Positions 6,901-14,187 of a DNA stretch of 16,555 nucleotides are shown piece after piece (positions within the stretch are counted from its first letter, which is position 1; the number at the start of each line of letters is the position of its first letter). The DNA lies in contig JANPJV010000027.1 in assembly GCA_031425695.1 (NCBI GenBank), forward strand, positions 1-16,555, given 5' to 3'. The notes under the pieces were generated by a model that did no database searches, was not told the origin of the DNA, and was given only the letters and a program-made list of their open reading frames with translations. Position numbers and translations under genes: made by a program. The DNA is from JANPJV01 sp031425695 (lineage in GTDB: Bacteria > Pseudomonadota > Gammaproteobacteria > Xanthomonadales > SZUA-5).

Positions 6901-8747
6901 GTGCACAGCCACCCTGAGCCGGTGAAGCTCTCGTAGCGCAATCCAGATGGCAGCGTGTCGACGATGCGCACGTTGCTCTGCGATACGTTGCCGGTGTTCG
7001 TGACCGTCAGTGTGTAATCGAAGCTGCTGCCAACCGGGACCGGGTCGACACTGTCGGTCTTGGTCAAGGTGCGCGACGCCACCGCCGGGCTGACGGTCAC
7101 CTGGTAGCTGGCGCTGTTGTTGCCGATGGCCGGATCGAAGGTGTTGGAACTGACCGACGCGGTGTTGGTGAACGGACCGCCGGCGGTGCTCGGCGCGATG
7201 AGCGTCAGGGTCGCCGCGGTGCTGCCGCCGGGCGCCAGGCTCGGACGCGTGCAGGTGACCGTCTGGCCGCTGGCGAGACAGGACCAGCCGCTGCCGCCAT
7301 TGACCACGTCGACGGTGAAGCCACTGGCGATGGTGGCGCTGGCGCTCACGTTGCCGGCGTCATCGGGCCCAAGGTTGTTGACGCCCAGGGAGACATTGAA
7401 GCTTTGCCCGGCAATCACTGTCGCCGGGCCGGTGAGCTGCACGCTGACATCGGCCGCGCTACGCAGGCTGACGCTGACCGTCGAGCTGTTGTTGGCGGGA
7501 TTCGGGTCCGCCTCGGCTGCGCTGACCGTGGCCGTATTGACGATCGACGCGCCACCCGCGGGCACCGGCTGGTTGTAGACCACCAGCAAATCGAGCGGCG
7601 CGGCCGCCTGGCCCGGCGTCAAGGTCGGCGCGTAGCTGCATTGCACGGCGCCGGTGCATGACCAGCCACTGCCACTGAATGACTGCAGCGTAACTCCGGC
7701 CGGGAGGTTGTCGGTGACCTGGATCTGCGACGCCGTCTGGTTGCTGCCGGTGGCGTTGGCGACCTGGAGGCGGAAAGTAAACGGCTGGTTGCGCGGGATC
7801 GGCTGGGTGCCGAGCACGCTCTTGTTGATCTGCATGTCGACCGAAGGCGTGCCGCCGCCGGTAACTGTGATCGTGGAGACTGCGTTGGCAGGGCTGGGAT
7901 CGGTCGCCTGCGAGCTCGCGGTCAGGTTGAGCGTCACGCTGCCCGTACCCGGTCCGGCGATGGCATTGATCTCGACGGGAGCCGCACTGACCCCGTTTGC
8001 GAGCGTGCCTGGCGGGGTGCCACCCTGGTAGGTGCAGTTGATGTTGCCGTTGGCGTGCGTGCAACTCCAGGCCGCAGAGGTGGTAAAGGAGCTGAAGGTA
8101 GCCTGGCCGCTCAAGGTGCCCGTCAGCATCAACCCGGGCGCGTTGCCGGGACCGGCGTTGCTGACGGTCGCAGTGAACTTGATCGGCGTGCCCACCGGGA
8201 CGGACGTCGAACTGGCAACGATGCCGAGATTGAGGTTGGCGCTGCCCTGCACCACCGAGGTGGTCTGCACGATATTGGTGTTGTTGCTCGGCGTGCTGTC
8301 CGGCTCACTGGCGCTGGCGGTGACGCCGATCTGCACCGTCTGCGCGCTTGTCGGCGCCCGGAAGCTCAAGCGTAGTGGCGGGGCTTGCTGTCCCGGGATC
8401 AGGCTGCCGCTGAGCAGGGAACAGAAGATGGGGCCGTCCGGGGAGCAGCTCCATCCGGGCGTTGGCGTGGGCACAAAAGTCAATGTCGGACTGAACGAGA
8501 CCGTGGCCTGGACGTTGGTGGCCGTCGTGGTGATGCTGGCGCTGTTGGCTACATTGATGGTGTATTCGACAATTTCGCCTGGCGCCACCGGATCTGGGTT
8601 GTCGCTTGTGGAGACCAACAGGTCGACTTGCGACTGTGCCAGTGCGGGGATGCTGAACAGCAGGCCGAAGCACAGCAGGGCGGCGATCCAGGCGCGAGCC
8701 GTTGCGCGCCCAGCCCATGGTTTCAAAGTGTTGGGTTTCACTCGCAT
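3933..8747 (-). CDS. DUF11-repeat autotransporter (type V secretion)
   Basis: This is a surface protein of 1604 residues. The signal peptide (1-37) has the hydrophobic run AWIAALLCFGLLFSIPALA and a likely cut before QSQVD. The passenger (about 39-1179) is nine tandem ~127-residue DUF11/CARDB-like beta-sandwich repeats, recognisable by ADLxIxKTDSADPV openings, NxGPxxA, DxLPxGV and a closing NTAxVSSxxxDPxxxNN. Each repeat holds one cysteine pair in the form (W/F)xC...C. A ~140-residue linker follows, with an acidic start, another Cys pair and the segment DARMAEIRGGGRG. The C-terminal 284 residues (1321-1604, from VSPWGGFVNGSF to terminal RFEF) form an autotransporter beta-barrel ending in Phe. 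The frame opens with GTG at 8792. I prefer ATG at 8747; GTG at 8741 is also possible because AGGGG lies 6 nt before it. The caspase-like gene follows directly. Adhesion or surface display is likely; the ligand is unknown. Confidence 0.9.
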   Translation of the reverse strand: MRVKPNTLKPWAGRATARAWIAALLCFGLLFSIPALAQSQVDLLVSTSDNPDPVAPGEIVEYTINVANSASITTTATNVQATVSFSPTLTFVPTPTPGWSCSPDGPIFCSLLSGSLIPGQQAPPLRLSFRAPTSAQTVQIGVTASASEPDSTPSNNTNIVQTTSVVQGSANLNLGIVASSTSVPVGTPIKFTATVSNAGPGNAPGLMLTGTLSGQATFSSFTTSAAWSCTHANGNINCTYQGGTPPGTLANGVSAAPVEINAIAGPGTGSVTLNLTASSQATDPSPANAVSTITVTGGGTPSVDMQINKSVLGTQPIPRNQPFTFRLQVANATGSNQTASQIQVTDNLPAGVTLQSFSGSGWSCTGAVQCSYAPTLTPGQAAAPLDLLVVYNQPVPAGGASIVNTATVSAAEADPNPANNSSTVSVSLRSAADVSVQLTGPATVIAGQSFNVSLGVNNLGPDDAGNVSASATIASGFTVDVVNGGSGWSCLASGQTVTCTRPSLAPGGSTAATLTLIAPSTAGGPFTNTASVSSNTFDPAIGNNSASYQVTVSPAVASRTLTKTDSVDPVPVGSSFDYTLTVTNTGNVSQSNVRIVDTLPSGLRYESFTGSGWLCTGTTTNAATVTCTLSGSLATGASSAVVLRVAATGVGTLTNSASATSTQNATATTVSENTVVSDTGSLALTKRARTSPVPLGTNVFFDITVDNPSQTDFNSLILIDDLPAGLTLVAATGDGWICTSAGQRIDCRRPQQQRLSRTTLVIEARAANPGTYLNRAQLSFAGSSGNLQASDSVTVIDTRGNADLAIDKSDSADPVLAVTEFEYRLRVTNLGPDTATDVRVTDVLPSTLQLIGASGSNFDCAGQVTVVCRLQTGLQAGNTATVTLRVRALNPGTITNAASVTAVEVDALMSNNTESETTVVQPFVPPASADLRIGVTGPQMVRAGAPVEVVARVENAGPSPAASVIVRATPTGPWTLQGGSGGGFVCMAIAGGVECRVDSFAPNSATDIVFTGTANANAASPLLSEYAIASLTPDPVLNDNTRMLSIAIDTSAPPPPPGSADLSITKTDSADPVAFTERFTYTLTARNAGPAVANQVVVRDTLPTGVTFVSAAGAGFTCTGGAAIVCTAANALVAGQQLSVLVTVDAGNVAGTVTNSATVSSSTTDPAAANNTASQTTQIEEPEGEGAEELLNPLIGGDTLAGEAVGPVVALCNGATGNISALCTALFRDAAAGNDGAVRDTLRALYPEEVLAQFASLNQLAATQFFNLDARMAEIRGGGRGFSVAGLNATIGSQSIPIGLLSGLFQADEEEIAVGGPGDLVSPWGGFVNGSFSRGDQNLNPDDREVVLDFDSIGVTAGVDYRRTARWIMGGAVGYNRFSSNLTDLGDLETTGITLTGFNSFAISDKVYWDSRLSYGRIKLDQSRRLQISLSGFSLDETLASDTDASQLTFATSIGYNWNRGAWSITPNGFFRYVRSDVDGFTESESDFAIRYGDQIATSTVFGIGVQVSRVFSLSNGVLVPQFDFVWNQETGNDDTVVEAGFVNGSGDFFLLRPDTPDTSYGDIGFGLVYIMANGRQAYLQWRQSVGVDGLDRSTINLGARFEF

Positions 8748-9000
8748 CCCCTGAATGAGCACGGCGCACAGAAATCGATGAGTCCATTTCACGCCGAAAG
8801 GACGTCGACCGCAAGCCGTGTCCGGACAAAAAACCCGGCTTGAATCAAGGCATCACGGAAGACGGCGTCATCGCGGGCCGTGGTGCGGCTCGTGGGGCAG
8901 GACGATAGCAGTTGCATGCGTGCACTTGCGCCGGCGCGGTCGCTTGGGTTTCAGCCAGCTAGACTGATGGAATCCCGTCCCGCTGCACCCGGAGCTGAAG
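8748..9000. other. Divergent intergenic region
   Basis: This gap separates the minus-strand autotransporter start from the plus-strand macroglobulin start and must hold promoters for both blocks. A GGAG motif sits 6 nt before the ATG at 9001. A small palindrome, CTTGA-A-TCAAG, lies at 8839-8849. I cannot identify a convincing sigma-70 promoter on either strand, and I see no small gene. Confidence 0.5.
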
Positions 9001-12000
9001 ATGAAGTTGCGCGTGTCGCTCGTCCTGTTGCTGTCTTTGGTTCTGGTGGCTTGCGGCGGGGATCCGCCGAGCGCGCCCGTCGCGCCGTCGCCGGCGAACA
9101 CGATCGAAGAGACCGCCATGCAAGGCTTCGGCGTGGTCGCCGTCACCGGCGAAGCTTCCGACAACCGCCCGGCGATCACCATCCGCTTCTCGCGGCCGCT
9201 CGCACAGGCGCAGGATCTGTCGCAATACCTCAAGGTGACCGATGCGAGCGGCAAGGCTGTGGACGGGTCCTGGGTGAACGACGACGGCTACCGGGTCGTA
9301 CGCTTTCCGTACGTCAAGGCCCAGGAAAAATTCAAGGTCGAGATCCTGCCGGGGATCGTCAGCGACAAGGGTGAATCACTCGCGACCGGCTCAACCGTCG
9401 AAGTTTCGGCGGTCGACCTGCCGCCGGCGGCAGGATTCGCGAGCCAAGGCAGCGTGCTGCCGAGCCAGGGGACGGATGGGCTGCCGATCCTGACGGTCAA
9501 TGTCGACGAGGTCGATGTCGAGTTCTTCCGCGTACGGGCTGGCAGCCTGCCGCGCTTCCTCGGGCAGTACCAGGGCGGCGGGCGGCGTGGCTATTGGGAC
9601 CTCGACCAGCTCAAGCGCATGGCCGACTCGGTTTATCTCAACCGTTTCGTCGTCGGCGGCGGGCCGAACGAGCGCAAGCGCACGCATCTGCCGGTGCACC
9701 AGATCAAGGAGCTGGAAGGTCCTGGACTGTATTTCGCGCTGATGAAGCCGGTCGGCAACTTCGGGGGCGAGTACCAGACCACCTATTTCGTGCGCACCGA
9801 TATTGGCGTGCATGTGCGCCAGCACCAGGCCAGTCTGTGGGTGGCCACGCGCTCGCTCGCGAGCGGCGAGGCCCTGAGCGGCATCGCCATCGAAATTCTC
9901 GATGCCGATGGCATGAACGTCGCTGAAGCAGTCACCGCCGGCGATGGCAGCGTTGCCATCGACTACCGGATTTCGACTACGCACGTGCTGCTGGCGCGGC
10001 GAGCCGACCAGATCTCCCTGCTGCCCTTCAGCCAGCCGGCGCTGGATCTGTCGGAGTTCGATGTGGCCGGCAGCACCGCCGGCGACGTCAGCATCTTCCT
10101 GTGGTCGGGCCGCGATCTTTACCGGCCCGGCGAGCCGCTGCGTGTGTCCGCGCTGCTGCGCGATTTCGATGGCAAGCCGCTGGCCGGGACACAACCGCTG
10201 TTCGCGGTCCTCAAGCAACCGGACGGACGCGCCTTCGCGACCGCGCAACTGACCCCGGGCGAACACGGCTACTACCTGTTCGAGCGGGCGATGCCGGCCG
10301 ACGTGCCGACCGGGCGCTGGCGCCTGGAAGTGTCACCCGATCCGGCCGGCAAGAGCGCTGTGCACGGCTTCGACCTGCGCATCGAGGAATTCCTGCCGGA
10401 GCGCATGAAACTCGCGATCGAATCGCCGCAGCCGCGGCTCGAGCCGGGACAGGCGCTCGACATCAACGTGGAGGGCGCCTATCTGTATGGCGCACCGGCT
10501 GCGGGGAATCGCTTCACTGCGCAGCTGACGTTTGCCGTCGACACCGCGCCGGTGGAAGGCCTCAAGGGCTATTCCTTTGGCGATCCAGTCGAGCCGCCGC
10601 CGGCCGAACCAGTTGATGCCATCGATGCCGCGCTGGATGCCGAAGGCAAGCTCTCGGCAAGCGTGCCGATCGAACTGTCCAAGGTGAACGGGCCGATCGC
10701 GGTCTCGCTGATCGGCAGCCTGTTCGAGTCGGGCGGGCGCCCCATCACGCGGGTGCTCAAGCGCACCGTGTGGCCGGCGGCGGAACTGGTCGGCATCCGG
10801 CCATTGTTCGACCCAGAGAGCTTGAGTGCCGATCAGGAAGCCGGCTTCGAAGTGCTCAAGGTCAACGCGGCCGGCGAACGAATTGCAGCCAGTGGGCTCA
10901 AGGTCACGCTCATCCGCGAGGACCGCGACTACGTCTGGAACTACGACAACAGCCTCGGCTGGCGGGCAGACTTCACCCAGCGCTTCACGGCGGTCGAGGA
11001 GCGTGTCCTCGACCTGCCCGGTGAAGCACCGGGCAAGATTGCATTCGACGTCAAATGGGGGCCGTACCGCATCGAGGTGCTGGATCCGGCGACTGGCCTC
11101 ACCACGCGCTTCGCGTTCACTGCCGGCTGGGATTGGGGCGACGACAACCGCGGCCTCGACGCGCGCCCGGACAAGGTCAAGCTCGCGCTCGACAAGGTGA
11201 GCTATCGCGCTGGCGATCGCCTCACGCTGACGGTGACCCCGCCGCACGCGGGTCCCGGCCTGTTGCTGGTCGAAAGTAACCAGCTGCTGCACATGGAGGC
11301 CTTCGACGCACGTGCCGGGGTCGATCTCAAGCTCGACATCGATGCCAAATGGGAGCGCCACGATGTCTACATCACCGCACTGGTATTCCGGCCCGGAACC
11401 GCCAAGGACAAGATCACGCCTTCGCGGGCAATCGGCATCGTCCACGTGCCGATCGATCGCCAGGAGCGCAGCATCGCGGTCGAGATCAAGGCGCCCGACA
11501 AGATGCGCCCCAACGAGGCACTCAGCGTCGAGATCGCGGCACCGGCGCTGGCCGGCAAGACTGCGCACGTGACGGTGTCCGCGGTCGATCTCGGCATTCT
11601 CAACATCACCCGTTTCGCGGTGCCGGATGCGGTGAAGCATTTCTTCGGCAAGCGCCGCTATGCGGTGGAGGCCATCGATCTCTATGGACGCATCATCGAG
11701 GCGCTTGCAGGCGAACGCGCGCGACTGAAGTTCGGTGGCGACCTGGCGATTCCCGGATTGCCGCAGACCCGCCGACCCACTGCCAAGGTGTTGACCGTCG
11801 ATCTCTTCAGCGGTCCGGTGCAGCTCGACGCGCAGGGCAAGGCGACGATCAAGCTCGCCGTCCCGGACTTCAATGGTGCGCTGCGCGTGTCGGCGCTTGT
11901 CTACGCGGACGATCGCTACGGCTCGGCGAGCGTAGAGACGCTGGTGCGCGCACCCCTCATTGCCGAGGTCAGCACGCCGCGCGTGATGGCGCCGGGCGAC

Positions 12001-13866
12001 CAGGCCGTGCTGACGCTGGACCTGCAGAATCTTTCCGGCAAGCCGCAGTCCTTCCGCATTCGCTTCGAAGCGGATTCGCCCATTGCGATCGGCGAGGCCG
12101 AGCGCACCGTCGTGCTCGCCGACAATGCGCGCAGCACCCAGCGCTTCCCGCTGAGCGCGCTCGGTGACCAGGGCGTCGGCCACTTCCGCCTCGAGGCGGT
12201 GGGCGCCGACATCAACTTGAAGCGCGCCTTCGAGATCACAGTGCGCTCGCCGAACATGCCGGAGCGGCGCTCGCGCCTCCTGCAGCAGACCGGCCCGGAC
12301 TCGGTTGACCTCGGTGTTGCGACGCAAGGACTGCTGCCGTCGAGCGTGCGCTCGCGCGTCAGTGCATCGACGCGGGTGCCCTTGTCGATCGGCAAGCTGG
12401 TGGCTGACTTGCTTGAGTACCCGTACGGCTGCATCGAGCAGACCACCAGCAAGGGTTATCCGTTCGTGTTGCTGGATGCACCAACTGCCAAGTCGCTTGG
12501 AATGGCGCCGATCGAGGACGCCAAGCGCCAGGCCAATGTCGCGTTCGCAATCGATCGCATTGCGTCGATGCAACTCGAGAACGGCCACTTCGCGTTCTGG
12601 CCCGGCAGCGGCGACTACTCCGATCCGCTGATTACGCCCTACGTGGTCGAGTTCCTGCAGGACGCCGAGGCCGCGGGCTTCAAGGTACCGGCGCGGGTGC
12701 TGCAGAAATCGCTCGAGCGGCTGCGCGAGGACCTGCTCTCGGGCGGCGTGGTGTCCTGGGATCGCGCCTGGGGCGATGGCGCCGGGCATGTACGGCTGTC
12801 TTTCAACGCCCATGCCGGCCTCGTGCTCGCGCGCGTCAACCAGGCACCGCTAGGCACTCTGCGCAACGTCTACGACAGCAGCAAGGGCGATGCGCGCGGG
12901 CCACTCGCGCTCATGCGCCTCGCCGTTGCGCTGAAGCAGGCCGGCGACGCAACGCGTGCCGCGGAAGCCGCCAAGCTCGCGCTCGGTGAGCGCTACCAGC
13001 GCACCAACGAGTTCTGGGGCGACTACTTCACCGGGCTCGGCGACCGCGCCGGCGCCGTTGCACTGGCTGCCGAACACGGCTTCCTGCCGGAATCGGAACG
13101 CGGCCGGGTTCTGGCGCTTGGCCAGGAGGCGCAGGCCACTCGCTATATCGGCACCCACGACACGCTCGCGTTGCTCAAGCTCGCCAAGGCCATGAGCGGC
13201 GGCAGTGGCGAGCTTGCAGGCAAGCTCGTCGTCGGCGGTATTGAGGAAAGCTTCAAGACCAGCGGATGGTTCAGCCGCGACCTGGTGATCGAGGACCTGA
13301 ACGCCGGTGCGCAACTTGCCGTCGCCACCGCCGGTACCTATTTCCTGGTCCAGGAAACTGTCGGCGTGCCGCTGCAGGCGCCACCCAAGTCAAGCAATGG
13401 CGTCAGCGTCGAGAGCACCTGGTATCGCCACGATGGCAAGCCGTTCACCGGCGACACGCTGCAGGAAGGCGAAGGCCTGGTCGTGCACCTCAAGGTGCGC
13501 GCGACCGAACGCCTCGCCGACGGCATCGTCATCGATCCGCTACCCGGTGGCCTCGAAATCGAGAACTTGAACCTGATGGACACCAAGCAGCTCACCAACA
13601 TGGTGATCGCCGGTACCAACCTCGACGAGTGGCGCAGATATGGTGGCAATGTGCGCTACCAGGAATACCGCGAGGATCGCTACGTCGGTGCGGTGTCGGT
13701 CGAAGCCGGCAACGAGGTCGATCTTTATTACCTCGTTCGTGCCGTCTCTCCCGGCGAATACAACGTGCCGCCGGCCTACGTCGAAGACATGTACCGTCCG
13801 CAGACGCGCGGCGTTGCAGCCGCACCGCTGGCCAAGCTCAAGGTGGTGAGCCCGGTAGCAAAGTGA
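9001..13866 (+). CDS. yfhM: Alpha-2-macroglobulin family lipoprotein (YfhM type)
   Basis: The protein has 1621 residues, close to the ~1650 of E. coli YfhM. The N-terminus is a lipoprotein signal with lipobox LVAC (Cys18). Gly follows rather than Asp, so Lol sorting to the outer membrane is expected. Macroglobulin-type domains follow, including one with DLYRPGEP (about 372-379). Around 726-820 lies the segment containing VSYRAGDRLTLTV, in the bait-region part, and the A2M core begins near 985 (PLIAEVSTPRVMAPGD). The thioester domain has an intact CIEQ motif, Cys1144 to Gln1147, in the context YPYGCIEQTTSKGYPF. The C-terminal bMG10-like domain ends with VEDMYRPQTRG. Proteins of this class trap invading proteases: cleavage of the bait exposes the thioester, which bonds to the protease covalently. 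The start is supported by GGAG 6 nt upstream. Pairing with pbpC downstream is a classic arrangement and supports the call. Confidence 0.95.
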   Translation: MKLRVSLVLLLSLVLVACGGDPPSAPVAPSPANTIEETAMQGFGVVAVTGEASDNRPAITIRFSRPLAQAQDLSQYLKVTDASGKAVDGSWVNDDGYRVVRFPYVKAQEKFKVEILPGIVSDKGESLATGSTVEVSAVDLPPAAGFASQGSVLPSQGTDGLPILTVNVDEVDVEFFRVRAGSLPRFLGQYQGGGRRGYWDLDQLKRMADSVYLNRFVVGGGPNERKRTHLPVHQIKELEGPGLYFALMKPVGNFGGEYQTTYFVRTDIGVHVRQHQASLWVATRSLASGEALSGIAIEILDADGMNVAEAVTAGDGSVAIDYRISTTHVLLARRADQISLLPFSQPALDLSEFDVAGSTAGDVSIFLWSGRDLYRPGEPLRVSALLRDFDGKPLAGTQPLFAVLKQPDGRAFATAQLTPGEHGYYLFERAMPADVPTGRWRLEVSPDPAGKSAVHGFDLRIEEFLPERMKLAIESPQPRLEPGQALDINVEGAYLYGAPAAGNRFTAQLTFAVDTAPVEGLKGYSFGDPVEPPPAEPVDAIDAALDAEGKLSASVPIELSKVNGPIAVSLIGSLFESGGRPITRVLKRTVWPAAELVGIRPLFDPESLSADQEAGFEVLKVNAAGERIAASGLKVTLIREDRDYVWNYDNSLGWRADFTQRFTAVEERVLDLPGEAPGKIAFDVKWGPYRIEVLDPATGLTTRFAFTAGWDWGDDNRGLDARPDKVKLALDKVSYRAGDRLTLTVTPPHAGPGLLLVESNQLLHMEAFDARAGVDLKLDIDAKWERHDVYITALVFRPGTAKDKITPSRAIGIVHVPIDRQERSIAVEIKAPDKMRPNEALSVEIAAPALAGKTAHVTVSAVDLGILNITRFAVPDAVKHFFGKRRYAVEAIDLYGRIIEALAGERARLKFGGDLAIPGLPQTRRPTAKVLTVDLFSGPVQLDAQGKATIKLAVPDFNGALRVSALVYADDRYGSASVETLVRAPLIAEVSTPRVMAPGDQAVLTLDLQNLSGKPQSFRIRFEADSPIAIGEAERTVVLADNARSTQRFPLSALGDQGVGHFRLEAVGADINLKRAFEITVRSPNMPERRSRLLQQTGPDSVDLGVATQGLLPSSVRSRVSASTRVPLSIGKLVADLLEYPYGCIEQTTSKGYPFVLLDAPTAKSLGMAPIEDAKRQANVAFAIDRIASMQLENGHFAFWPGSGDYSDPLITPYVVEFLQDAEAAGFKVPARVLQKSLERLREDLLSGGVVSWDRAWGDGAGHVRLSFNAHAGLVLARVNQAPLGTLRNVYDSSKGDARGPLALMRLAVALKQAGDATRAAEAAKLALGERYQRTNEFWGDYFTGLGDRAGAVALAAEHGFLPESERGRVLALGQEAQATRYIGTHDTLALLKLAKAMSGGSGELAGKLVVGGIEESFKTSGWFSRDLVIEDLNAGAQLAVATAGTYFLVQETVGVPLQAPPKSSNGVSVESTWYRHDGKPFTGDTLQEGEGLVVHLKVRATERLADGIVIDPLPGGLEIENLNLMDTKQLTNMVIAGTNLDEWRRYGGNVRYQEYREDRYVGAVSVEAGNEVDLYYLVRAVSPGEYNVPPAYVEDMYRPQTRGVAAAPLAKLKVVSPVAK

Positions 13867-13884
13867 GGCGCTTTGAGCTGGTCT

Positions 13885-13931
13885 GGATTTGGACCTTGTG
13901 GATTCGGACCTTGGTGGGTTCGGACCTTGGT
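13885..13931. repeat. Short direct repeats leading into the REP array
   Basis: Three degenerate 15-16 bp units (13885-13899, 13900-13915, 13916-13931) share the core GG(A/G)TT(T/C)GGACCTTG. They run without a gap into the first base of the large repeat at 13932, whose first arm starts with the same core. They look like partial copies of one REP arm, amplified by slippage. Confidence 0.75.
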
Positions 13932-14187
13932 GGGTTCGGACCTTGTCCGAACGCTCTTCATGACAATTGCTGAAAAGCGTCCGGACAAGGTCCGGACCCA
14001 CAAGTGCAGAGCGCGCCCTGCGGGGGTTCGGACCTTGTCCGAACGCTCTTTATGACAATTGCTGAAAAGCGTCCGGACAAGGTCCGGACCCACAAGTGCA
14101 GAGCGCGCCCTGCGTGGGTTCGGACCTTGTCCGAACGCTCTTCATGACAATTGCTGAAAGGCGTCCGGACAAGGTCCGGACCCACAA
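13932..14187. repeat. Tandem array of 92-bp REP-like palindromic units
   Basis: Nearly identical copies begin at 13932, 14024 and 14116, exactly 92 bp apart; the last is cut short at about 14187. In each, a 23-nt arm beginning GGGTTCGGACC is followed by a 22-nt spacer with CAATTG at its centre and a 23-nt arm ending GGTCCGGACCC. The arms are complementary except at two positions. Each arm is itself a hairpin: TTCGGAC-CTT-GTCCGAA and GTCCGGAC-AAG-GTCCGGAC. The rest of the unit is AAGTGCAGAGCGCGCCCTGC. This matches the form of REP/BIME elements, which are usually spread by RAYT transposases; none is encoded here. The array fills the gap between the macroglobulin and pbpC genes. It may affect mRNA stability or uncouple pbpC expression (inference). 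Confidence 0.88.

Noticed and set aside
10333..12813. An 826-codon open frame antisense to the macroglobulin gene
   Set aside because: The plus-strand gene has a clear family match over this whole stretch. In GC-rich codon usage the antisense frame seldom contains stops. The antisense product shows no recognisable domain and no ribosome site was seen.
13885..14187. CRISPR array
   Set aside because: The repeats are long and internally palindromic, and what lies between them is also repeated. There are no unique spacers and no cas genes.
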